From assembly GCF_017498545.1 (NCBI RefSeq), contig NZ_CP071793.1:8674256-8738255 (forward strand): a stretch of 64,000 nt of DNA, given 5' to 3'. A program made the translations under genes and the position numbers. This document shows positions 41,732 through 49,922 of this stretch, piece after piece. The notes below the pieces were generated by a model. That model did not search any database and was not told the DNA's origin. It worked only from the letters and a program-made list of their open reading frames with translations. Source of the DNA: Sulfidibacter corallicola (GTDB lineage Bacteria; Acidobacteriota; Holophagae; Acanthopleuribacterales; Acanthopleuribacteraceae). Numbering within the stretch: position 1 is the stretch's first letter; every line of letters begins with the position of its first letter.

Positions 41732-43654
41732 CTACGGCCGCAGGCGCGCCAGCGTCGGGGCATCGGCGCTTTCGGCCGATTCGCACAACGACATCAGGTC
41801 CAAGATGTCGTGGTTCCCGTCACCGTTGCGCTCGTAATTCTCCCGTTCGTCCGTGCCCCAGCCCGAAACCGCGACGAACAGGTCGCCGGCACCGTAGAGG
41901 CCGTTCTCGTCGAAGTCGCTGTCCAGGGTCACGAAGGTGCGGGTGGTCTGGGGGCACCCCGCGAGCGAGACGCCGAGGGTGTAGGCCCCGGCTCGAGCGG
42001 CCGTGAACTGAACGCTGGTGCCGGTGGTGGTGTCGAACTGGTGCAGACTCATGTCCGGCCCGGAGATGACCTGCCACTGCAGCGGTTCCTCACTCTCGGT
42101 CTCCGCCGACAGGGTCAGCACGTCACCCTGGCAGACATAGTGGGTTTCGGCGGCCGTGCGCGTCACGGTGTCCGAACAGTCGGCGTCCTGGCGAATCCGA
42201 ATGTAGCGATCGACCGGGATGTCGGTCAGCACGGTGGGCGGTTCGCCGTTGTGCCAAATGATGCGGATCTCGTCCACGATCTCCGCATCGCCCAATCCGA
42301 AATGGGTGGGCAGCACGTGCTGGGAATAGGTGCCCACCATGAACCGGTGCTCGCGATGCTGTACGATGCCGTTGGCGGTGAGCTGAATCTTGACGTGGAA
42401 GGCATCGCGCGTCGTGCCCTTTTTGGGGTCGCCTTCCAATTCGATCGCGATCCAGTGATTGTTGGGGTTGCCCGGGTTGCGGAACAAGTCGTCGAAATTG
42501 AACAGGTCCAACTGGCCGTCCATGTCGAAATCGACCCAACTGGCGTCACCGCTGCCGCGCGGGAGCGCCCCACTCTGCAAGTGGTAGTTGCCGGTACCGT
42601 CGTTGACCAGCAAGCCCTCGGTGGCCGTGTACAGGTCCAGGTCGCCGTCGTTGTCGAAGTCACCGGCCGCGGCACCCTTGATGAAGGCGCCGGTCGTGGA
42701 AATGCTGCCCAGGGCGTCCACCTGGTCGAGTCGGATGTCGTTCGGGCCGGAGACGTTGTTCCACATTCGGTGATTGGTGTTGTTGTCGCCGATGAAGAGG
42801 TCCGGCAGGGCGTCGCCGTTGTTGTCGAAGAGAATCGCCCAGTAGGCGTCGGAACCGTTGGACATTTCGGACTCGTCCACCAGGCCGGCCGAGAGCGATA
42901 CGTCTTCGAACCCGATCTCCGGGGCCTTGTTGCGGTAGACCTTGTTGTGCGGGTTCTGGCCGGGAATGGTGTTCGAGAAGCCGCAGGCCGAGGTCACCAC
43001 GTCCAGGTCGCCGTCGATATCGATGTCGGCCCAGGCCAGGCCGTAGGCGTGGGAGTTCTTGTCGGCCAGACCGAAATCGTCGGGTGCGTTGATCGTGGTG
43101 GGAAAGCGCTTGATGAACGGGTTCGGGTAGTCGCTTTCGTAAAACCGGTGTGGGCCGTCTCCATCGGGCGTCTCGTGGGTGATGTAGATGTCCAACCGGC
43201 CGTCCGCGTTGTAGTCGGCCCAATTCACCGATTGGCACCACCGGGGATCGGTGAGTTGGTAGTCGGGGCCCACGTTGACGAACGGTTCGGGCAACCGGTT
43301 CTCGAGCAGAAAATCCTCGCCGGTGTTGCCGCAAAAAATATCCAGGTCGCCGTCGTTGTCGAAGTCGGCGAAGCAGGCCGCCCAGCCGCTGCCGGAAAGC
43401 GACGGAATCAATTCGTCGGCCCTCACGAACCCTTCTCCTTCGTGAATTTTGTTGAGCCACAGCCTGCGCGAGCCGTTGGTGAACAGGTCGAAATCGCCGT
43501 CACCGTCCACATCGGCCCATGAATGGCCGTGCTTGTTGTTGAAGGAAATGGTGGAGCCGGTCAGTTTCTGCTCGAACCGTTCCCATTCCTGGGCATACAG
43601 TGCGCAAAACACAAGGCTGACACACAACGCGGAACACACTCGAATAACTTTCAT
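41732..43654 (-). CDS. Secreted FG-GAP/VCBS beta-propeller protein with UnbV-type domain and dockerin-like tail
   Basis: A 640-residue exported protein. Start MKVIRVCSALCV, signal cleavage near LYAQ, with GAGG before it. Residues about 45-420 contain several FG-GAP/VCBS-type calcium loops (ADVDGDGDFDLF, ADFDNDGDLDIF, ADYNADGRLDIY, ADIDIDGDLDVV, GDFDNDGDLDLY, VDFDMDGQLDLF), one per propeller blade. About 425-520 resembles the ASPIC/UnbV domain (HRFMVGTYSQHVLPTHFGLGDAEIVDEIRIIWHNG). An Ig-like part with two Cys follows, then a dockerin-like tail (DFDENGLYGAGDLFVAVSGWG, NGDGNHDILDLMSL). Probable role is adhesion or surface binding. It lies next to the multiheme cytochrome gene on the same strand. 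Confidence 0.9.
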   Translation of the reverse strand: MKVIRVCSALCVSLVFCALYAQEWERFEQKLTGSTISFNNKHGHSWADVDGDGDFDLFTNGSRRLWLNKIHEGEGFVRADELIPSLSGSGWAACFADFDNDGDLDIFCGNTGEDFLLENRLPEPFVNVGPDYQLTDPRWCQSVNWADYNADGRLDIYITHETPDGDGPHRFYESDYPNPFIKRFPTTINAPDDFGLADKNSHAYGLAWADIDIDGDLDVVTSACGFSNTIPGQNPHNKVYRNKAPEIGFEDVSLSAGLVDESEMSNGSDAYWAILFDNNGDALPDLFIGDNNTNHRMWNNVSGPNDIRLDQVDALGSISTTGAFIKGAAAGDFDNDGDLDLYTATEGLLVNDGTGNYHLQSGALPRGSGDASWVDFDMDGQLDLFNFDDLFRNPGNPNNHWIAIELEGDPKKGTTRDAFHVKIQLTANGIVQHREHRFMVGTYSQHVLPTHFGLGDAEIVDEIRIIWHNGEPPTVLTDIPVDRYIRIRQDADCSDTVTRTAAETHYVCQGDVLTLSAETESEEPLQWQVISGPDMSLHQFDTTTGTSVQFTAARAGAYTLGVSLAGCPQTTRTFVTLDSDFDENGLYGAGDLFVAVSGWGTDERENYERNGDGNHDILDLMSLCESAESADAPTLARLRP

Positions 43655-43896
43655 CATGACCTCGAGAAAAACACGATAGGTAGAAGGGCATAAGCTGTGG
43701 TTTGCCAGATATGATCAAAAAATATATGGAGCCGATCCAGCGTTCGGTTTCGTGGTGTACATGGATGGATCGGAAGGCTGGGGAGTCGCGATGACGGCCG
43801 CATCGCCCGCGGCCGTACATGGGTGATCGAAGTGGAGGTGGGTGGTGTCGGCACACCGTTGGGGATTGGAAAAACCGTTGAGAAGGCCTGGGATCG

Positions 43897-45681
43897 TCAG
43901 TAACAGTTGACCACCGCGGTCATGTGGCGCACATCGATGTGGGCGCCGTCGTCTTCGTTGCCCCACGGGGCGGGTTCCTGCCAATGTCCGGTCAAGGTGT
44001 GCAGATCGCCTTGATCGATGCCGGGTTGACCGTCGGAGTCCTTCCAGGTACACGCGTCCACCTGTGTCTCGAAGCGCTCCATCAGGTGGCCGTAATGGGG
44101 CGGCGCGATGTCGGCCAGGGGCAGGCCGAGACCGGTTTCGGTCCAACCCTTCTGGTGGGTCAGTTCGAAGAAGGAGCGCCGGTAGATCAGGCGCACATCG
44201 AGATCCACCTCGGCGCCCGCCTGACCCGTGTGGGGCAGTTCGAAGCGGAAGCGGTCTTGATAGGTTTCGCCCGGCATGATGCGCGTATCCTCGGCGATGC
44301 GATCGGCTTCGGTGTAGAACACCCGCTGGTTTTCGCCATCGGCCATGTTCTTGTAGAAACTCTTGCCGGGCAGACCGGCATAGAAACCCTGATCTGGATC
44401 GCCGCTGCCGCCGATGACGTCGACCACGTCGCCCGAGAGTTGGACCAGGGCCTGATCGCCGCTGTCGAAGGCTTCCACCAACAGGATCATGTTGCGGATC
44501 ATCACGCCGGTGGGCACCGCGTGGCCCGCCTTGTCGTTGGTGATCGACACGTCGACGTTCAGGATGCCGCGTTCCAGGGCGACCTCGGTGTTCATGGTGA
44601 CCGCGTTCTCGAGATATTCGGGCGTCGTGCCACGGATGTCGTGGTCGCGAATGGTACCCGGCGACCGTTCGACGGTGCCGAACAGGCAGAAGGTGTCGGC
44701 ATCGGTCGCCGGCATGTGGCAATCCACACAGGTTCGCGCGTTTTCCTCGCCGACCACCGAACGGTAGATCTGGTATTCCGAAAAGGACGTTTCGTGGGGG
44801 ACGCTGCCGGGGTCTTCGTAATCGTCGTCGGCGTCGTGGTCGGTGTTGTCCTCGTGGCAGGCGGCACAGACCCGGTCGCGCAATTGCGGGTTGTACCCGG
44901 CCCGCATGATGAAGGTGTTGTAGTCCACATCGCCCAGTAGGCCGAACTCGATGCGTTGCGGGCCGCGCAGGAAGGTGAAGGCCTCGGGAAACACGCCGGG
45001 CCAGTTGATCTTTTCGAGGTCGACGTCCAACGCGCGGTGACAGACCTCGCATTGCACCCCGTCCAGCATGTCCTGGTTGGGATTGTGGAAGTCGCCCATG
45101 CCCGCCGTTTCGATGTCGGTCAGCCAGTGGATGGGAGAGTGGCAGGCCGAGCATTCAGAGTTGGGCTTCATGTCGCGGTGTTTGCCGTCGCGCTTGTAGA
45201 CGAAGCCGTTCATGCCGCCCGCGGTCGCCTGGCCGTCCAACACGTCGAAGACCCAGGCGTTCAGGCCCGTGTTCGCCATCGGCGATCCGCGCCACTGGTC
45301 GTACTGGTCGGGATGACATGTTTGGCACTCGGTGGGTGCGTTCAAGGCGTGGTCGGGGGTGACGGTCAGATCGACGGGTTCCAGTTCGAACAGAATGCCC
45401 GTCGTGTCGTCTTTGCCGTTGATCAACACGGTGCCGTTGTAATAAGTGTGGGCTCCGGCCGCCAGGAAAAAGGGAAATTCGGTGGTGTCTTCGAGGCGGA
45501 AGAAACCACCGTCGTCGGTCAGCACGGTGGCGGCACGACCCTGAATGCGGATTTGGGCGTTGGCGATCGGTGCCTGGGTGGCGCTGTCAACGACGGTTCC
45601 TTGGAGTTGTGCGAAAAGTGGCGAAAATGTGGGAGAGAAAAATAGAGTAGGGAGTAAAAAAACGATACGAGTCAACTTCAC
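43897..45681 (-). CDS. Secreted multiheme (five CxxCH) cytochrome c
   Basis: A 594-residue exported cytochrome. The start is GTG with GAGG nine bases upstream; signal cleaved near LFAQ. Residues about 26-105 are a carboxypeptidase-regulatory/CNA-B-like beta domain. Heme c attachment motifs CxxCH occur at about 119, 177, 211, 272 and 318 (CQTCH, CSACH, CEVCH, CAACH, CVDCH). C-terminal to the hemes is a long beta-rich domain (about 350-530), and at the end a dockerin-like tail (DSDGQPGIDQGDLHTLTGHW, then DDGAHIDVRHMTAVV). It probably moves electrons in the periplasm or at the cell surface; partners unknown. Confidence 0.9.
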   Translation of the reverse strand: MKLTRIVFLLPTLFFSPTFSPLFAQLQGTVVDSATQAPIANAQIRIQGRAATVLTDDGGFFRLEDTTEFPFFLAAGAHTYYNGTVLINGKDDTTGILFELEPVDLTVTPDHALNAPTECQTCHPDQYDQWRGSPMANTGLNAWVFDVLDGQATAGGMNGFVYKRDGKHRDMKPNSECSACHSPIHWLTDIETAGMGDFHNPNQDMLDGVQCEVCHRALDVDLEKINWPGVFPEAFTFLRGPQRIEFGLLGDVDYNTFIMRAGYNPQLRDRVCAACHEDNTDHDADDDYEDPGSVPHETSFSEYQIYRSVVGEENARTCVDCHMPATDADTFCLFGTVERSPGTIRDHDIRGTTPEYLENAVTMNTEVALERGILNVDVSITNDKAGHAVPTGVMIRNMILLVEAFDSGDQALVQLSGDVVDVIGGSGDPDQGFYAGLPGKSFYKNMADGENQRVFYTEADRIAEDTRIMPGETYQDRFRFELPHTGQAGAEVDLDVRLIYRRSFFELTHQKGWTETGLGLPLADIAPPHYGHLMERFETQVDACTWKDSDGQPGIDQGDLHTLTGHWQEPAPWGNEDDGAHIDVRHMTAVVNCY

Positions 45682-45879
45682 GTGAAAAATCCTCGCGTTG
45701 GACGGTTTCAGGACGGCACATCATCGGCGCTTCCTTGATGAAGAGGGTCCCTAAGTATAACCGCAAGCGCCGATTATGACCAGATTTGACCTGAATGGAA
45801 TGTCCCTTCCCACAACGGTTTGTGTTCGGTTTTTCGACGTTTCCGGATCCACCACCGCCCATGGCTCGAGGCGACCCGA

Positions 45880-46692
45880 TCAGGCGTGTTCCCGCCGAAT
45901 GCGGGCGAGGTAGGTTCTGGCGACCCGTTCCGGCCGCTCGCGCATGTTGGTCGGCGCCACCGTCAGCTTGGCCCGCAACGCCGCGTAGAGATCGGCCGCG
46001 GACGACAGGGACTCGGCCAGGTCGTCGAAGGTGACCGAGGTCGGTACCGTGGTCAGGAACGCCGCCACCCGATCGGGTTGGTCTTGCTCCAACCGGCGCA
46101 CGCCGCGCGGCAATTGGCCGTCGACCACCTTGCTGAGCGGGCCCAGCACCTGGACCCGTAGGAACGCCAACATGTCCAGCACTTCGAAAAACTCACCGCG
46201 ACCCAGCTTGGTCGCCCCGTAGTGGACCCAGGTCCAGATGCGGGCCTCCACCCATTCCGCATCGTAGGGCGGGAACCGGCCGGGATGGGCCGCCACGGTT
46301 TCGCTCAGCAATCCGTCGCGTTCCCAGAGAATGACGGGATCTTCGACCCGATCGGTGAAATCGGTCAGGTTCACGAACTTCAGGTCCACGTGCAGCGGGT
46401 GGTCGCCGTAAAGGCAGATCAACAGTCGTGGTTCGCCCACGTGCTCGCCGGTGAAGGCGTTGACCAGGTCGCCCAGTTCCTCGGCGAATTGGAATCGCCG
46501 TTCGAAGAGCTCGGCATAGGCCGCGTCTTTGGCGACCACCACCAGGTCGATGTCGGAATAGGGGTCGAGCCGTTTTTCGATGAAGGAGCCGCCAGCCGCC
46601 ACGCCCGCCAGGGTCGGTTCGGAGCGCATGCGGGGCAGTGCGGTAGCCAAAAAGGTTTCGATGGGTTCCGGTAGTTGGAATGTTTGATCCAT
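45880..46692 (-). CDS. Aminoglycoside-nucleotidyltransferase-like protein
   Basis: A 270-residue protein of the polymerase-beta nucleotidyltransferase fold. The active-site block GGSFIEKRLDPYSDIDLVVVA (about 35-55) carries the GS motif and the DxD metal pair (Asp47, Asp49 region), and LHVDLKFVN a possible third Asp. The C-terminal helical part (about 140-270) resembles the ANT/lincosamide branch. Substrate cannot be told; resistance is possible but not shown. ATG with AAGG upstream. Minus-strand neighbour of the PutP-type gene, separated by the inverted-repeat-bounded element. Confidence 0.85.
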   Translation of the reverse strand: MDQTFQLPEPIETFLATALPRMRSEPTLAGVAAGGSFIEKRLDPYSDIDLVVVAKDAAYAELFERRFQFAEELGDLVNAFTGEHVGEPRLLICLYGDHPLHVDLKFVNLTDFTDRVEDPVILWERDGLLSETVAAHPGRFPPYDAEWVEARIWTWVHYGATKLGRGEFFEVLDMLAFLRVQVLGPLSKVVDGQLPRGVRRLEQDQPDRVAAFLTTVPTSVTFDDLAESLSSAADLYAALRAKLTVAPTNMRERPERVARTYLARIRREHA

Positions 46693-47456
46693 GGTGTGGC
46701 CTTTTTGCTGCCATCCTGCTCAATTTGCAGCCACATGTCCACTAAAAACACGAAAGGACACGAAAAAGACACGCCCGGCATGGCCCGCCCAATGATGCCC
46801 CGTTTACCTTCGAGGGGTTCGAGCGAAGGACTTGCTGAATCCATTTCTATGTTTTTCATTTCAGAATGTTCCTTGATCGGGCACGACGTTGTGTCATCCT
46901 CGCGAACCGCAGGGGGTTCTTTCCCGGGAACCAAACACGATCCGGAAGGCTTGGAGAATAAGGGAACGGTGGGTCCCGCCCCGTGGTGGTTCGCGATCGA
47001 CATTTCCCGTTTGCCCACGAATCATTCGGGTAGACACGAATAGACCGGACCCATGGGTGGCGCACGACAGGTGTTTTGGGAAGAGATCGAATTGTTAGTT
47101 AAAAAAGCACTATTACTTATGTAGATGTATTGGTCGTCTTGAACCAAGTGGGTTTGGGTTCGGTTCCGGGAAAAACTACGCAACAGGTCTCGAACGGAAT
47201 GGCCGTGTTTGAATCCGTGTGGATCTGTGTGATCCGTGGACAAATCATCAAATGTCGCCAGTGACCGGAAGCCACACGGGAATCGAATCCGTAGGCCTTT
47301 CGGGCAACGATCCAGTTCTCGGATCAACCACGCTGAGAAACAGAAGAATGTGTTCCTGAAACCCATCGACGAAGTGATTGGCTCACTGGGCAGGCCCTAC
47401 CGGGAGGATCTTTTTCGTGTTTTTTTCGTGTATTTAGTGGACTGGAGACTAGGCGC
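46693..47456. other. Intergenic region almost wholly occupied by an inverted-repeat-bounded element
   Basis: The 764-base gap between the nucleotidyltransferase and symporter genes contains the element described at 46737-47442. No protein-coding frame is credible inside it. Confidence 0.6.
46737..47442. mobile_element. About 706-bp non-coding element bounded by long imperfect inverted repeats
   Basis: The left end begins GTCCACTAAA then ACACGAAA...ACACGAAAAAGA (46737-46769); the right end, reversed (47409-47442), begins with the same GTCCACTAAA and continues through ACACGAAA...ACACGAAAAAGA with one indel. Similarity continues inwards (CCCGGCATGGCCCGCCCA against CCCGGTAGGGCCTGCCCA), so the arms are about 58 bases. 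No transposase and no clear target-site duplication were found. It looks like a MITE-type or other non-autonomous repeat, inserted 15 bases past the symporter stop. The interior has phrases (GTGTGGATCTGTGTGATCCG) like those of repeats known in other bacterial genomes. Confidence 0.65.
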
Positions 47457-48908
47457 TCAGCGAGCAGGATCGGCATTCTCCGACCGGAGCACGGGCTCGC
47501 GCGGAACCGATTTGTCCCGACCCAGCCAGGCGAAGAGGAGCGCCATCGCGAAGGGAACCAGTCGCTCCGGCCACTTGCCTGGCGGTTGGGTTTCCAGGCC
47601 ATTGAAAAAGACCGTCAGAAAGAAGCCCGCGGCCAGCGAGGCCAAGAGCCACTGATGGCGGATGCGGTAACCCGCCACCTTGACGATCAGCGCCGGCCCG
47701 AAGGCCGAACCCAACGCCGACCAGGCGAACAGCACGCGCGAGAAGATCTTTTCCGGTGCGAACAGCGCCAACATCACCGACACCAGGCAGATTCCCGTGA
47801 CCGCGGTTCGCGAGATCCAAATCGATTCCGTTTCGGCCCGTTCTTGGCGGAGATCGTGGGATAGGGAAGAGGAGGCCACCAGGAGCTGACTGTCGGCCGT
47901 CGACATGATCGCCGAGAGAATCGCCGCGATCATCACTCCGGCGATGGCCGGTGGAAACAGGTTGTTGGCGATGCTGAACAGGATCTGTTCGTTGTTGTCG
48001 GTGACGGGAAACAGGGCGCGGCCGCACCAGCCCACCACCAGCATGCCCAAAAACACGATGGTACCCCAGCTCAAGGCGATCACCTTGGCCTTGTTGAGGG
48101 CGGCCTCGTCGCGCAGGGCCATGAAACGGTTCACCACGTGCGGCTGGCCCGGGTATCCCATGCCGATGCCCAAGGTCCCGGCGACAAAGCCGACCGCGGC
48201 AAAACCCGCGTTGGGACCCACTAGGCTGAAATAATTTTCCGGTTGGGATTGGCCGAGCGTCCGCCACAGTTCGGCGGGACCACCCACTTCCCACAACGCC
48301 ATGATGGGCAGCACCAGGGCACTGGTCACCATCAAGAGACCCTGCAGCGTGTCGGTGATGCTGACCGCCCAAAATCCGCCGAGGAGGGTGTAGAACAGGA
48401 TGATGGCGCCGCCGATCAGGATGCTGGTCTGGATGTCGAGCCCGAAGGTGGTGGCGAAGGTGTCGCCCGAGGCCTGGAACTGGCTGGCGATGTAGAAGGA
48501 AAACGAGAACACGATGATGAGCGTCGAGAAGGTGCTGGTCATCTGGCGTTTGGGATTGTCGGCACCCACCAACCATTCGGTCAGCGTGATGGTGTTGTCG
48601 GCGAGGCTCAGGCGGCGCAGGCGCGGCGCCAGCCAGAGCCAGTTGAACAGGTAGCCCGAGAGCACGGCGGGGAAAAGCCAGAACGCACTGAATCCCCAGG
48701 CGTAGGCCGCACCGCTGACGCCCAGCAGGGACCAGGCGGAGGAGGAGCTGGCGGACGCGCTGATGGCGGCCACCCAAGGGCCGAGACCCCTGCCCGCCAA
48801 GTAGAAATCGGCCGTACTGCGCGTGCGTCGATTGGCCCAGACACCAATCGCGATCAGAACCAATTTATAAAGGATCAGAGTGCCCAATACGGCTTGTTCT
48901 CGGCTCAT
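47457..48908 (-). CDS. Sodium/solute symporter, PutP (proline) type
   Basis: A 483-residue inner-membrane transporter of the SSS family with 12-13 predicted helices and normal length. Characteristic are the N-terminal ADFYLAGRGLGPWVAAISASASSSSAWSLLGVSGAAY (Na+-binding Ser-rich TM1), VAGTLGIGMGYPGQPHVVNRFMA and the late AAILSAIMSTADSQLLVASSSLSHDL, which are the SSS signatures; the AxMSTxDSQLLxxSS stretch is closest to PutP. It imports proline or a related solute by sodium symport. ATG with GAGG ten bases upstream. Confidence 0.92.
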   Translation of the reverse strand: MSREQAVLGTLILYKLVLIAIGVWANRRTRSTADFYLAGRGLGPWVAAISASASSSSAWSLLGVSGAAYAWGFSAFWLFPAVLSGYLFNWLWLAPRLRRLSLADNTITLTEWLVGADNPKRQMTSTFSTLIIVFSFSFYIASQFQASGDTFATTFGLDIQTSILIGGAIILFYTLLGGFWAVSITDTLQGLLMVTSALVLPIMALWEVGGPAELWRTLGQSQPENYFSLVGPNAGFAAVGFVAGTLGIGMGYPGQPHVVNRFMALRDEAALNKAKVIALSWGTIVFLGMLVVGWCGRALFPVTDNNEQILFSIANNLFPPAIAGVMIAAILSAIMSTADSQLLVASSSLSHDLRQERAETESIWISRTAVTGICLVSVMLALFAPEKIFSRVLFAWSALGSAFGPALIVKVAGYRIRHQWLLASLAAGFFLTVFFNGLETQPPGKWPERLVPFAMALLFAWLGRDKSVPREPVLRSENADPAR

Positions 48909-49157
48909 CTATGGGGAACCTCGGTGTATCGAAAGCGCTGAATCTGCAGCTTTGTGCACACTCTACCACGAGCACCGGGCAAAAGGGACGGTGGCGGCGG
49001 GGGTAGCGTCCCTTGGCGAGGGATCGGGCGGTGGCCCACTTTCGGGAGACAACCCGGGTTTCCCGGCGACCCGGGTGTGGCGTGGCCGCCGGCCTCGAGA
49101 ATCGGTGCTGCGGATGGTATGGGATTCCGGTACACTGATGCCCGCGAGGAGGCGATC

Positions 49158-49733
49158 GTGACCGTTTCCATAGATCGAGTGCGCGACCGAGATCGACTGA
49201 TCGCGTGCCTGGCCGGAGGCGCCGAGGCCAAGTACCTGTTCTTCTGGGGCCACACGCCGCCACGAGACGGGTCGGTCGGCAAGGCGTGTTTCAGCCAATG
49301 GTGGCACACCGGTTTCCACCTCGATGGCGTGCACTATCGAACCGCGGAACACTGGATGATGGCCCAAAAAGCGGTGCTGTTCGGCGACGATGCCCAATGG
49401 CGACGAATCCTCGCGGCCGGCCATCCCCGCGACGCCAAAATGCTGGGTCGCGAGGTCGCCGGTTTCGATCAGCAGACCTGGGATGCGGCCTGTTTCGACA
49501 TCGTGGTCCGCGGCAATGTGGCCAAATTCTCCCAGAACGCCGTCGAAGGCGCCTTTCTCTTGGGGACGGGCCACCGCGTATTGGTGGAAGCGAGTCCCCA
49601 GGACCGAATTTGGGGTATCGGTTTGAGCGAACGCGACGAGGCCGCCCGCCACCCCGAAACCTGGCGCGGCCAGAATCTTTTGGGATTCGCGCTGATGGAA
49701 GTTCGGGCCAGATTGCGCTCCGGAGTTAAGTAG
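49158..49733 (+). CDS. NADAR-family N-glycosidase (YbiA-like)
   Basis: A 191-residue protein. The start is GTG 49158, with GAGGAGG five bases before; the frame extends 68 codons up without support. Signature residues of NADAR/YbiA: YLFFWGHTPPRDGSVGKACFSQWW near 27-50, YRTAEHWMMAQKAVLFGD, REVAGFDQQTWDAACFDIVVRGNVAKFSQN, LLGTGHRVLVEASPQDRIWGIGL and WRGQNLLGFALMEVR. YbiA removes ribose 5-phosphate-linked bases from riboflavin precursors that leak damage; other family members act on ADP-ribose. Monocistronic, between the symporter and the giant protease. Confidence 0.92.
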   Translation: MTVSIDRVRDRDRLIACLAGGAEAKYLFFWGHTPPRDGSVGKACFSQWWHTGFHLDGVHYRTAEHWMMAQKAVLFGDDAQWRRILAAGHPRDAKMLGREVAGFDQQTWDAACFDIVVRGNVAKFSQNAVEGAFLLGTGHRVLVEASPQDRIWGIGLSERDEAARHPETWRGQNLLGFALMEVRARLRSGVK

Positions 49734-49922
49734 AATTTATCGTTCGCCCGATGTAAAAAGGGAATCATTTACCAAGGGACCCGGTTCGCCCAAACAGAAC
49801 CAAACGCCACGGAAGACCATCAGCAAAACGGGCTGGTACCTGTAGATTTCCATTTTCTTTTCCATAGTGGAACACAGCGGCCAGTCGCCAACGGTAATCG
49901 GAGAAAATGGGGGAGGCCTGGT

